The notes beneath the pieces are model-generated. The model saw nothing but the letters and a program-made list of their open reading frames with translations, made no database searches and was not told where the DNA came from. From Cellvibrionales bacterium (GTDB taxonomy: Bacteria > Pseudomonadota > Gammaproteobacteria > Pseudomonadales > GM7GCV1): DNA of 43,042 nt. Of the stretch, positions 19,317 through 29,000 are shown one piece after another (the first letter of the stretch is position 1; each line of letters starts with the position of its first letter). The position numbers and the translations under genes were made by a program. Location of the stretch: the NCBI GenBank assembly GCA_014323765.1, contig JACONM010000010.1, positions 15,447 through 58,488 of the forward strand, written 5' to 3'.

Positions 19317-22300
19317 CTAAACCCCAAAAACCCGCATCACCTCATCCCCCAGATGATTGATGGCTTTGACGGCGATGCAGCCGCTATCAGGGCGGTCAAA
19401 CGGGCGGCTGGTGGCGCTGTGTAGGCTGGCCCAGGCTTCGGGGTCTATGTCTGCTTTTAGGGTGGTTTTTAGGGCTTTGTAGGGGCTGTCGGCACCGAGG
19501 AAATAGGCGTGGCGGACGAAGAAGGCCTCGTGGTTGTAGCCGGTGTCGATAAACCAGCAGGCGATGTCGCCGGTGTCGCCGCTGCGCACTTGGCCGGTTT
19601 GCGGGTCAAACAGGTCAATGCCCCGCAGGTGGACGCGCAACTTGTTTTCAGGCAGGTGCTCTATTTCAATATCTGGCTCGCCGAATATGACAAACAAATT
19701 GGCTTTGTCGGTTTTGGCGAGGTCGCCCGCCATATGCAGGTCGGCGTTCATGCGGGCTTGCAATATGGGGAGTCGGCCCAGCTTATTCAGGTCGGCGGCC
19801 CCCGCATCGTAATTGAAGGCGCAGGCGATCAGCACGTCAAAGCCGGACTCGGCAGCCTCACGGGCAGCGGCGGCGAGGTCTTGGCGACCCACGGTGCCAA
19901 ATTCCGGGCCAATAAAAATGGCGGCGCGCTTCTGGGATGAGTCGGCGCCCACAGCACCCGGTTCGGTATAGACCCCCTCGGCGGCAACCAGTTCGCCGGG
20001 CCAGTCGGTCAGCGAATCAAAAGCAATCCGCCCGCTGCGTTGCACCTGTTGGATACCGGCGATTTTTAGGTTGTCCAGAATCACCCGCACAAAATCCCCG
20101 GCACCCCCGGCATCGGTGCTGGCGGGCAATTCCATTAGCTCGCCGTTTTCATCGATGGCGGGGGTGCGGTGCGGCGATAGACTTTCCATTGTGAAGGGGC
20201 CGGCCACGCGCACGGTGTGGCGGTCCTCATAGGGTTTGTCGTGCAGGGTTTCATACTCGGCATTGCGAGCGATGGACGCATCGATGGCGTGCTGGCGGGC
20301 AATCCGCGCCTGCCAAAATTCTGCCAAGGCCGCCTTCGCCGCCGCCGGCCAGTCATCGGGTGGGTCACGGGGCACTTCCCATTCCAATAGTTCCCCGGCG
20401 GGGACGCTTTCGCCGCTTGGCAAGTCGGTTTTATCGGTGGCGGTGAAGTCGACCGCCTGCCCTTTGCGCCCGCCGGCTTGCACGGTGAAGGGGGTTTTGT
20501 GGCCTTTTAAGGCTTCATTTAGGGCTTTGAGTGCGCTTTCCACCGCCGGCTGATGTTCCGCCCACAGGCTGTCAATCTCGGCATTGTTGGCGATGGCTTT
20601 TAGGGTGATGTGCGGCACCCGTTGGCAGACAAACCCTTGGCAAATGTCGCCGCCGGTCGGGGTGGATGCGGGGGCTTTGTCGGTGATTTCTGCCAATTTA
20701 TCTTGCCCCGCTTTGCTGTCGGCCAGCAAATAAAAGGGATAGCGGGCACCCATAAGGCGGGCACGGGCCAGCACCAATGCCACTCGGCTGGTGTCTATCG
20801 TAATCCACCGCCGGCCCCATTGTTCGGCGACGTAAGCGGTGGTGCCGGAACCGCAGGTGGGGTCTAAAACTAGGTCGCCGGGGTCGGTGGTCATTAGGAG
20901 GCAGCGTTGGATGACTTTATCGGCGGTTTGGACGATATAGGATTTGTCGCCAAAGCTGGCACCAGTGTCCCCCCAAACATTAGAAAACCTGAGCAAGGGG
21001 AAGTCATCAAAAAAGCGGACGTAACTAATGCTTTGCGCGTTTCCCCGCAAACAAATTCGCCCAGCCTTGATTAGACGGGACATGCCTGCTTCGCTTGTTT
21101 TCCAGCTGCCATGAGAAAAGGCAAAATCCAGCCCGTTGAGCGACACCGAGAATTGGCCTTTTGCTCCCCCGCTTTGACTGCGTAAATTGTCGTAGCTAAA
21201 CAATCGGCCCCCCCCCCCCCCCGCTTCTATATCGTTCGCCTTGCAGACACTGCCATCTTCACGCATCAGGAATTTGTAGTTTTGCGATGTAGATGCCGCC
21301 CCCGATTTATCCTCATAAAGCTCCCGATATTTGCAGTGCTCGCGGCTTTTGGCATACCAAAGCAAATAATTGCTGGCTTGAGATAAAAAATTGCCGGCTC
21401 GCCCCGTTGTCGTTTTGTAGGCAATCTGCGTGATGCAGTTTTTATCCCCAAACACCTCATCCATCAAAACCCGCACCCGATGGACATTCTCATCACCGAT
21501 TTGCACAAAGCATGATCCCGACTCGGTCAGTAATTCGCGGCAGACGATCAGCCGGTCGCGCAAATAGGACAGATAGGAATGGATGCCATCGCGCCATGTA
21601 TCGCGGAAGGCTTTGACCTGCTCTGGCTCGCGGGTGATGTGTTCGGTCTTGCCGTCTTTCACATCGCGGCGGGTGGTCAACCATTGAAAGTTGGAATTGA
21701 ATTTGATGCCATAGGGCGGGTCGATATAAATGCACTGCACTTTCCCCCGCAGGCCCTCGCGCTCGGCTAGGCTGGCCATCGCTTGCAGGCTGTCGCCGAG
21801 GATGAAGCGGTTCGACCAGTTGGCCTCGTGTTGGTAAAACTCGGTGCGTTCCGCGCCATCGGGCAGGCCATTGAAGTCGGCAAATATATCGGGCACATCG
21901 CCTGCCTCTGGATTGGCGGCGCGAGATTGAACGGTCTGGCGGCGCAGGTCGTCAATCAGGGCTTTCGGGTGGATGCGCTCTTGGATGTAGAGGGGGGCGG
22001 CGGGGACGATTAGGGAGTCATCGGCGGCGGGATCGCTGGGGATATTTCCCTTTGCGGCGGCTGGTGCGCCGGCTGCGTTTTCGGCATCTGCTGCGCCCGT
22101 GGCTTTGGTGGACGGTGCGCCCGTGACGGGCGGGGTGGCGGGGGCGTATTTGCCGCGCCAGATCAGCTGCGGGTCTAGGTCTGGGTTCCGCGCCGCCCGG
22201 TCTGCCGCCAGCGTATCCTTTGTCCCATTATTGGGCTGCGCAAAACGCGCCGGCAGCGGTCGTTTGTCATCCTCATTCATGAGTGGTTGATGCTCTGCGC

Positions 22301-22382
22301 TAGGCAGGTTTTTGCGCGACGCCTTCTTGTGAGTCAGGGTCGCAACCTGCTTGGGGGTGGTTTTGCGGGGTTTCTTGGGCAT
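19317..22382 (-). CDS. Type III-like DNA methyltransferase with a phase-variable G tract
   Basis: A 1021-aa adenine or cytosine-N4 methyltransferase of the long Mod type. Residues 1-130 are low-complexity, rich in Ala, Pro and Lys. The catalytic DPPY is at 221-224 and motif I, LDPTCGSGTT, at 506-515, the beta-class order. The target-recognition region lies between them and contains a poly-Gly run at 388-392 encoded by 15 consecutive G (21208-21222). In this sequence the run leaves the gene in frame. Gain or loss of one G would truncate the protein at around 390-430 residues, before motif I, and abolish methylation. Its natural partner is the res gene at 26096-29158, with four other genes between them. 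GGAG lies about 9 bases before the ATG. Confidence 0.85.
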   Translation of the reverse strand: MPKKPRKTTPKQVATLTHKKASRKNLPSAEHQPLMNEDDKRPLPARFAQPNNGTKDTLAADRAARNPDLDPQLIWRGKYAPATPPVTGAPSTKATGAADAENAAGAPAAAKGNIPSDPAADDSLIVPAAPLYIQERIHPKALIDDLRRQTVQSRAANPEAGDVPDIFADFNGLPDGAERTEFYQHEANWSNRFILGDSLQAMASLAEREGLRGKVQCIYIDPPYGIKFNSNFQWLTTRRDVKDGKTEHITREPEQVKAFRDTWRDGIHSYLSYLRDRLIVCRELLTESGSCFVQIGDENVHRVRVLMDEVFGDKNCITQIAYKTTTGRAGNFLSQASNYLLWYAKSREHCKYRELYEDKSGAASTSQNYKFLMREDGSVCKANDIEAGGGGGRLFSYDNLRSQSGGAKGQFSVSLNGLDFAFSHGSWKTSEAGMSRLIKAGRICLRGNAQSISYVRFFDDFPLLRFSNVWGDTGASFGDKSYIVQTADKVIQRCLLMTTDPGDLVLDPTCGSGTTAYVAEQWGRRWITIDTSRVALVLARARLMGARYPFYLLADSKAGQDKLAEITDKAPASTPTGGDICQGFVCQRVPHITLKAIANNAEIDSLWAEHQPAVESALKALNEALKGHKTPFTVQAGGRKGQAVDFTATDKTDLPSGESVPAGELLEWEVPRDPPDDWPAAAKAALAEFWQARIARQHAIDASIARNAEYETLHDKPYEDRHTVRVAGPFTMESLSPHRTPAIDENGELMELPASTDAGGAGDFVRVILDNLKIAGIQQVQRSGRIAFDSLTDWPGELVAAEGVYTEPGAVGADSSQKRAAIFIGPEFGTVGRQDLAAAAREAAESGFDVLIACAFNYDAGAADLNKLGRLPILQARMNADLHMAGDLAKTDKANLFVIFGEPDIEIEHLPENKLRVHLRGIDLFDPQTGQVRSGDTGDIACWFIDTGYNHEAFFVRHAYFLGADSPYKALKTTLKADIDPEAWASLHSATSRPFDRPDSGCIAVKAINHLGDEVMRVFGV
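21208..21222. repeat. Poly-C(15)/poly-G tract in mod
   Basis: Fifteen consecutive C on the plus strand, G15 in the coding strand. It starts with the last base of an Ala codon and ends two bases into the fifth Gly codon. Long G tracts inside methyltransferase genes are the classic substrate for slipped-strand phase variation, as in the mod genes of Helicobacter and Neisseria. Confidence 0.9.
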
Positions 22383-22398
22383 GGTTTGGTTCTCCGGG

Positions 22399-22812
22399 TT
22401 AGGGGCAGAGGTCTGCGGTCAGCAAGTGTTTATGCTGCGCTGTTTGGTAGACGCTGCCTTTGGCGATTTCTTTGAAATCGGCATGCAGGGCTTGGTCCTT
22501 AGACACCAGAACTTTTGCCTTGGCAGCCAGTGCCAAGGCGATGATGTGCGGATCGTTTGATTGCAACTTTGGCAATGTCGCTTGCTCGGCTTGCACTTTA
22601 CGTTTATCTACCAATTTCGCCCTACCGGTTTTGGCAAGCTCATCGAGTCGGTCCTTGAAGCCAGTCCTCTTCCTAATTTCGGCATTGAATTGGGTAGCAT
22701 TAGAGTAAGCGATCTTGCCGCCTTTTTCCAACCAGAGATGGACGGGCTGCATGTTTTTATTTTTCTGGTTCATAAAATCACCCTGAACATTGGCATCTAT
22801 GATAATACACAT
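22399..22812 (-). CDS. PIN-domain protein paired with an AAA ATPase
   Basis: A 137-aa protein from the ATG at 22812, which puts the first strand CIIIDANV at the N-terminus as PIN domains require; a longer frame from 22899 would overlap the ATPase gene. Acidic residues expected for PIN nucleases are visible: Asp in DANV, Asp in SNDPHIIALA (about residue 88) and Asp in VSKDQALHADF (about 103). PIN proteins are metal-dependent RNases, often toxins. No small antitoxin gene adjoins it. Instead it follows an AAA ATPase gene by 19 bases and precedes mod by 16, so it may be the nuclease half of an ATPase-effector pair. Confidence 0.75.
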   Translation of the reverse strand: MCIIIDANVQGDFMNQKNKNMQPVHLWLEKGGKIAYSNATQFNAEIRKRTGFKDRLDELAKTGRAKLVDKRKVQAEQATLPKLQSNDPHIIALALAAKAKVLVSKDQALHADFKEIAKGSVYQTAQHKHLLTADLCP

Positions 22813-22831
22813 GGGCTTATGTCTTTTGCCG

Positions 22832-24175
22832 CTATTCCGAAAAACCAAGGAAACGGTCACTTTCTTGCAAAAAGAATTGCCCGTATTCTGGCGGTACATT
22901 TTCTATATTACCCTGCTCATCGAAGGTGATATTGTGCGTCTGCACACCCTTTGCATCTTTCTTTTCTAAATAAATAAGAGAGACATCATCGGGTGAAATA
23001 TGACCACGCCTGATTTCGATACGAGCACGTTTTAGCATGTAATCGCTATGAGTTTCGATAACGCAACCAGGCAGAGGATGAGGTTGCTTTTGATTCAGCC
23101 GTTGCACCAGTAGCGATGCCAAAGCCGCTTGACCGCGAGGGTGCAGGTGAACTTCAGGCTGTTGCACTAATAATATGTTGCGAGATCTTAGGACGTCCAC
23201 TACAATGGGGAGAGCTTGGCTTATTCCGTAGCCGGTATCAATTAGGTTGACTTCTGGACCGCTTACCTTTACTCGTATCTGAAACGGATTGCTGCCGGAT
23301 TTTCCGAGTTGCTTGACCTGTATATCTTTGAACAGACCAGAATCCTTGCCGAAACTAATCAGTTCCTCGCGTAACACCCGCCATGCTTCTTTGTATTCTC
23401 TGGCCATATTTATGAAATACATGGGTATATCAGCACCGGTGGCATCGGGCAATTCCGCAACTGGGTCATAAGTACGGCGTGGTTCAGCACGCACGGGAGC
23501 AATGCTTTGCATTGCTGTTAGGTTGATTTTCTCCATCCTATCAAGATCGAGATGTTCCACAAAATCAATAAATTCCTTTTGGCTGGATAAGATTGACTGC
23601 TCAGATCTCAGCAGGTGCCGCAATAGAATAGGGCGAACACTATTAATTACTCTGTCTGAATCCGATATAACGAACAGCGGGCACCCATCTTCTGTTCTTT
23701 GTTTTCTTTCGAATTTAAGTGGTTCGTTTTCAAATGGCGTTTTTCTTTGGCGCAGGTGTTGTTCAGCCCAATCGCTTGCCACCAATCGGATGCTGCCCTT
23801 GGAAAATCGCCACTCTTGGCTATCGATAACCGGTTCTGGTCCATCCCCGCGCTCCTTGAGGGTAATGCGGTATTGAACCGATTCTTTTCTATCGATTGTT
23901 AGGGTTAGGGCTAATGAAAAAGACTCCTTTAGCGGACGGCTTTTACGCACGATCTCCCGAAATGAACCCATCTTCCAAGGCTGTTCATTGAAATCCGGGT
24001 TATGAGAATAGCGCAAGTTTGCAGGATTCGTACTACCCATCGCTTGCATGCACCCAAGCACAGTAGATTTGCCCGTGCTGTTCTCCCCCACCAGAAAGGT
24101 AAGCGGACGGATGCGCAGGCGGTGCTCGCCGGCAAAGCAGCGCACGTCTTTGATGCAAAATTCGGTGATGTTCAT
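22832..24175 (-). CDS. AAA ATPase (AAA_15/DUF3696-like), partner of the PIN protein
   Basis: A 447-aa protein. Walker A GENSTGKS is at residues 30-37. A GYGISQALPIV stretch stands in for the signature, and HLHPRGQAALASL follows the Walker B strand. ETHSDYMLKRARIEIRRG is the switch region typical of DUF3696-type ATPases. The Walker B strand reads ILLVQQPE: both positions usually filled by Asp/Glu are Gln, where relatives commonly have one acidic residue (EQPE or DEPE). ATP hydrolysis could therefore be weak, which is inference. The gene is less GC-rich than the core genome. It starts 112 bases after the preceding PD-(D/E)xK-like gene, the widest gap in the operon. Confidence 0.8.
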   Translation of the reverse strand: MNITEFCIKDVRCFAGEHRLRIRPLTFLVGENSTGKSTVLGCMQAMGSTNPANLRYSHNPDFNEQPWKMGSFREIVRKSRPLKESFSLALTLTIDRKESVQYRITLKERGDGPEPVIDSQEWRFSKGSIRLVASDWAEQHLRQRKTPFENEPLKFERKQRTEDGCPLFVISDSDRVINSVRPILLRHLLRSEQSILSSQKEFIDFVEHLDLDRMEKINLTAMQSIAPVRAEPRRTYDPVAELPDATGADIPMYFINMAREYKEAWRVLREELISFGKDSGLFKDIQVKQLGKSGSNPFQIRVKVSGPEVNLIDTGYGISQALPIVVDVLRSRNILLVQQPEVHLHPRGQAALASLLVQRLNQKQPHPLPGCVIETHSDYMLKRARIEIRRGHISPDDVSLIYLEKKDAKGVQTHNITFDEQGNIENVPPEYGQFFLQESDRFLGFSE

Positions 24176-24287
24176 TGCATTTGACCTAGAGGCTTAGTCG
24201 GGGGCTTTGTGGTTGGGCGGCATTCTATACCATACGAATGGATCTTGGGCAATAGCGAGGCGATCATGAGGTGCTCCTTGTGCTGGC

Positions 24288-24848
24288 CTAACTCTTCGCC
24301 GATTTTACAAGATCATGGATGTGCATGCTCGACCTGTTTGCTATCTCTAAAACATGGTCGAAGTTGCGTTGATCTTGGCTTTTGGTTATGCCGGAGGTTT
24401 TGCGATGGACGGTGCCCTGCTTTTCAGATCCAGGCCGTGGGAACCAGATTAGTAGGCCGATGGAAATTGGTTTTTCTTCGAGATGACCGTGGCACCGGTA
24501 AAGCTGTATCAGCCAGTCGCAGAAGAGGCGACCGTTTTCCAGCTGGTGTTTGTAACTATCCTTGTGTTTCGTTTTCATCTCTATTGAAAACAGATAGCAA
24601 TCTCCGCGATGATGGCATGCTAGGATGGCATCGCACATTTTATTTACTCCGTGCGGTGGGCTGCCGCTGAAGAAAGCAAAGGGTTTTGGATTGGCACGAT
24701 CTAGAGAGAAAGCAAAAGAATGCCTATTTGCCAATCGAATTTCAACGGTTTTCCCATGTTCATGCAGCGTCCAAATCCTATCTTTTCTTTCCAGCTGATA
24801 AGCCGGATCAATCGTCTGTTGTAGCAATTCAGCTAGAGTATTAGTCAT
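24288..24848 (-). CDS. PD-(D/E)xK nuclease-like protein paired with an AAA ATPase
   Basis: A 186-aa protein I do not recognise as a named family. Residues 71-102 fit a restriction-endonuclease-like core: Asp73 in CDAIL, then a strand leading to Glu90-x-Lys92 (IEMKTKHKD), followed by a helix with HQLENGR around 101-107. The N-terminal 60 residues are mixed beta, and the C-terminus is helical and basic. Its start overlaps the end of the preceding ATPase gene by eight bases, a strong sign of coupled translation. An ATPase-controlled DNA or RNA nuclease is the simplest hypothesis. Confidence 0.6.
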   Translation of the reverse strand: MTNTLAELLQQTIDPAYQLERKDRIWTLHEHGKTVEIRLANRHSFAFSLDRANPKPFAFFSGSPPHGVNKMCDAILACHHRGDCYLFSIEMKTKHKDSYKHQLENGRLFCDWLIQLYRCHGHLEEKPISIGLLIWFPRPGSEKQGTVHRKTSGITKSQDQRNFDHVLEIANRSSMHIHDLVKSAKS

Positions 24849-26043
24849 TTTCTTGCTCTCGCCGCTCTTGCAAGCTGTAATAGATATCGTTGTTAACGCG
24901 ATTCAGATCGTCAATCACTTCATCGAAGGTGGAGGCGTAAATGCCGTCATCGGGAGTTACTTCGAATTCTTTAATTGTTCCCTCATCGAATAGATAGGCG
25001 GCGACCTGATCGGTTTTCAAGGTCTCGGCTTGGTCATAGGCATGCTTTTTTTGCAAATCTTCTGCCGCGGACTCTCCTAGCATCAATAGGGTGTTAATTT
25101 CCCGCACTATATAATCGCTGTGGGTGCTGACCACCACGCGCAGCCCAGCATTCACTAGGCGGGCCAGCAAGCGGGCGATGGCGCGTTGGTGACGCGGGTG
25201 CAGGCTTAGCTCCGGTTCGTCAATCATTAGCACATCGCCTTTTTTTGCCTGGTGTCTTAGATAGAACCAGAGCCCGAATAAGCTTTTCACGCTGCTAGCG
25301 GTGGCGTGTAGATCTAATTCTGGTGTGGTGTCTTTTTGCTTGGTTTGATGGGGTTTGAAAACAATGCTCCCGGTACCCGGGTTCATCCGATAGGCCCCGG
25401 CGGCAAGTGTCTTCTCTAGTATTTCGGCTAATTTATGAAAGTCCGCCGAATGCTGATTGGAGATTTCAAACAATCTGTTTAGCCAATTTATATATTCGGC
25501 GATAGGTGCGGCATAGGGCGAGCGGATAACATTGCGCAATAATCGCTCCATGTCGATTCCCTTGTGCGAGACTTGGTGTAACAGGGCGGCGCGACGGGCA
25601 CTTAGCTCACGAAAGAAAAGATGCAGCCCGTTGCGCTCGGCGGGCATTAGAAAAGGGCTTAGCACTCCCCAGTCGGCGATGATTTTTGGCAGACTAAGCG
25701 TACTCTCTAGGTAGATGCGAGGATTGGACAACTGTTCCTCGGGGATGTTGAATACAGTATTTTGTAGATAGCTGTTGCAGCGGTCGTTAAAGGCTTGCAA
25801 ATTTTGCGCAAAGAGAGGCTCTACTGCTGGCAGACTTGGTTTGCGCTCTTCTTTCCATGACCCCTGAGCTAAAAAGCTTAGACCGTAGTAACAGTGGTTC
25901 AGCGCATACATCACCCAAGTTTTTCCACTATTATTCGGCCCACAGAAAAGCGTTAGCGGCTTTGGGGTAAAGCTGCCGGAGCGTACGCTGCCTAGGTTTT
26001 CTACGCTAAATGTTAGATCGTTTGTCGCCGTGTCGTTTTTCAT
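24841..26043 (-). CDS. AAA ATPase (AAA_15-like), partner of the PD-(D/E)xK-like protein
   Basis: About 400 aa from the ATG at 26043, which has AGGAA about 7 bases upstream; another ATG at 26058 lacks such a site. Walker A GPNNSGKT is at about residues 35-42, Walker B DVLMIDEPELSLHP at about 270-283 and the switch VVSTHSDYIVRE at about 304-315. The region between has helical, probably coiled segments. Unlike the neighbouring ATPase of the PIN pair, its Walker B has both acidic residues. It starts 52 bases after res and overlaps the nuclease-like gene by eight bases, forming an ATPase-effector module inserted between res and mod. Confidence 0.82.
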   Translation of the reverse strand: MKNDTATNDLTFSVENLGSVRSGSFTPKPLTLFCGPNNSGKTWVMYALNHCYYGLSFLAQGSWKEERKPSLPAVEPLFAQNLQAFNDRCNSYLQNTVFNIPEEQLSNPRIYLESTLSLPKIIADWGVLSPFLMPAERNGLHLFFRELSARRAALLHQVSHKGIDMERLLRNVIRSPYAAPIAEYINWLNRLFEISNQHSADFHKLAEILEKTLAAGAYRMNPGTGSIVFKPHQTKQKDTTPELDLHATASSVKSLFGLWFYLRHQAKKGDVLMIDEPELSLHPRHQRAIARLLARLVNAGLRVVVSTHSDYIVREINTLLMLGESAAEDLQKKHAYDQAETLKTDQVAAYLFDEGTIKEFEVTPDDGIYASTFDEVIDDLNRVNNDIYYSLQERREQEND

Positions 26044-26095
26044 GGGGTGTTCCTGCATTTTGTATTGTCTCTAGTATAGCCTGTTGCTGCGGGGC

Positions 26096-29000
26096 CTATG
26101 CGGAGTTTTTCGGGTGAACGCTGCTTAGCATCCGCTCAAACTCAGCATCTACTCGCTCGGCGAAGTCTTCTTGTATAGTATAGACATCGGTAAATTCTGC
26201 GAAGGCCCAGCGGCCGAATTGGCCGCTGTTATTTATGCCTGGAATCCAATAGGTGTCCATGGTGAGTTTTTTGACTTTGGCATCTTCGCCGCGGTAGCCT
26301 TTTATTTCGACGATTAAATTAAGCGGGTCGTCTGCGCCCTTTCCATCGTCTATTTGCACGATAAAATCTGGGCGGTATTGGTGTGCGCTGCTGCCCTGGC
26401 GGTAGGGGACTTCCAGTCCTAGGTTGTGGTTTTTTACATAGGCTAGAACCTGCGGGTGGCGTTCGACCACGCGGCAGAATTCGGCTTCCCAGTTGCTGTC
26501 GAGAATTATCCGGTCGATATGGCAGCGGCGCGGGTCGGTTTTCCAGCGGTTGGTTTTGCTGGTGGTGAAGTTGACGTGGCGGGTGGAACCGCTGCGGTTG
26601 TAAGGGTCCAGCAACGCCTGCACCGCCCGGCCTTTGGCTTGCTCGGCGGTGGTGATGGCGGCACTGATGCGTTGCACGGCCCTTGCGGCTAATTCCGCAT
26701 ACATTAGCTGCGCCGGGTGGGTGCCGCCTTTGCATTTTAGATAATCGGCGAGCCATTGCCGGGTAATCTGTTTTAGCTGGCCGAACAGGTGCATTTTAGG
26801 CGCACCGTTCTGGTCGCGATAATGGTTTATTAACAAATGTTTGGTTAATTCGTAAGCCAGAGTGGAATCACGCAGATTTTTGTTTTCAACCGTGGTTAAC
26901 TCGATGGATTCGCCGATTAGCCCTGAGTTTTCAGTGATGGTAGGGCCGACCTTATCTGGGGTTAACTCCAACACCGACTCTTCATTAAAGTGAACGCTGA
27001 GTCGCTCGTCCGGTAATACGGTGCGATAACCGGTTACTCGTGGAAAGCAAATTTCCAGTGCATCGCGATCGGGGCGGATGGCTTTTACCCGAATGGTGTT
27101 GGGCGGTGGTTGCGGCGGGGCGACTGTGGGTTTGGCGGTGAAGTCGAAGGGGATGCCGAACACATCGGCATATTCCACATCGAGGCAGCCGGTATCCTTG
27201 TTTAGCTCATAAGACTGGCGGCGCAGGGCGCGACCGACGACCTGCTCGCACAGTAGTTGGGTGCCAAAGGCGCGCACGCCGAGCACGTGGGTCACAGTAT
27301 TGGCATCCCAACCTTCGGTGAGCATGGAGACTGAAACCACGCAGCGCACCTCGCCGCCGAGTTTGCCGGGTTTGCCGACGGTGTTCATAAGCTCGCGCAG
27401 CAAGTCTTGAGGTTTTAGGTTTTCTGCCGCTTGGCGATCGCCGGTGCGCTTGATGATTTCGTTGCGGTAGATCTCGATTTCCGCCTTGGCTGCCGCCTGA
27501 AAGTCTTTGCTTAGGCCCTCGCCGGATTCCAGCTGCTGGCTGTCGATGAGCACGGTTTTTGGGCGCGATAGGGGGTGGCCATGCTCGTCAAAATTGCGGA
27601 ATAATTCTAATGCGCCGTTTTGTACCGTTTTGCTGCCGTCTTCATTATCGCGCTCGAAACCGGCGATGTAGTCGTACACCAATTTAGAGGTGGCCGTGTT
27701 ATTGCAAACTACAATAAAACAGGGTGGGGCGGACATCTTTGCCTTGCGCGACATCTGGAAAGTTTTTTCATAGTGGTCGTAAAGAGCTTTTAGTGCCCTT
27801 TGTAATTGAAGCGGAATTTGGAGCGGGTCCAGCGGGCCAGCTTTACCGCGGCCCTTTTTCGGCATATCAGAGCGGATGTGCTGCCACAGGTTGCGGAATA
27901 GCGGTATTTCCGAACTGGGGATATTATCGACCACCGGCACCCGCGGTAGTTTGACGATGCCGCATTCGATCGCATCCATGAGTGAAAAGTCGCTCATGGT
28001 CCAAGGGAAAAGAGTGCCCTCGCGATAGCCGGAACCGCTCAAGAAAAAGGGCGTGGCGGACAGGTCGAAAATGCGGCGGATGCCGAGTTTGCGGGCCACG
28101 GTTTCCAACCCGGAAATCCACAGCCGCGCCGCCTCGCGGTTAGTTTCGGCCTCTTGACGGGCCTCGCCTTTGAGGGTGGGCTCTTCGGCTTCTGCAGCGG
28201 GTTTTTCCCGGTAGCAGTGGTGCGCCTCGTCATTTAAAACTAGGATGTTTTGCATCCCCATCAGGTCGCCGATAACCCGTTGTAGCATTTGGCCTTCGGT
28301 CTCCGCCGTTTGCGGTGCCTTTCCATGCGGGCCCTGGATAAGGGCGCGGGTGCCTTTGGACAGTTCCAGCCGCTCGCGGTGTTTGAAAGCGTGGTAGTTG
28401 GTGATGATGATTTTGGCGCGTTCTAGGTCGCGCAACATGTCTTGGGGGACGAGTTCGCGGCTTTGGTAGTAGCTGTTTGGGTCGTTGGGTTGTAATACGC
28501 GCAGGCGGTCTTTGATGGTTAGCCCCGGGGTAACCACTAGAAAACCGCGAGTGAACGTTTTGCTGCCCGGTTTGCGCACGGCATTCAGGGTTTGCCAGGC
28601 AATCAGCATGGCCATGACCGTGGTTTTGCCTGCGCCGGTGGCCAGCTTGAGGGCGAGGCGCGGTAGGCCCGGGTTGGCCTCTTCATTGACCGCTTCAAGG
28701 GGGTCGAGAAAGGCCCGGCGGGTCTGCGCCCGCTGCGGGGCGACCTCGGTTAGCCAAATAGCCGCCTCCACCGCCTCAATTTGGCAAAAGAACGGGCGGA
28801 TGTCGTTAAATGCATGCTGCCGCCAATGCCGCAACAGCCTTGCGGTTGTGGGGCTAACCCGCCAGTGTTCCGCAGGCCGCTTGCGCCATTCGTCCAGAGC
28901 GTCGCGCAGCTGGTTGATAATGGGTATTTCGCTGTAACGGTGCGCTTCGCCTTCCAGCATATCCTGCGATTGGGCATCTTTGCGTTTCTTATTTTTGGGC

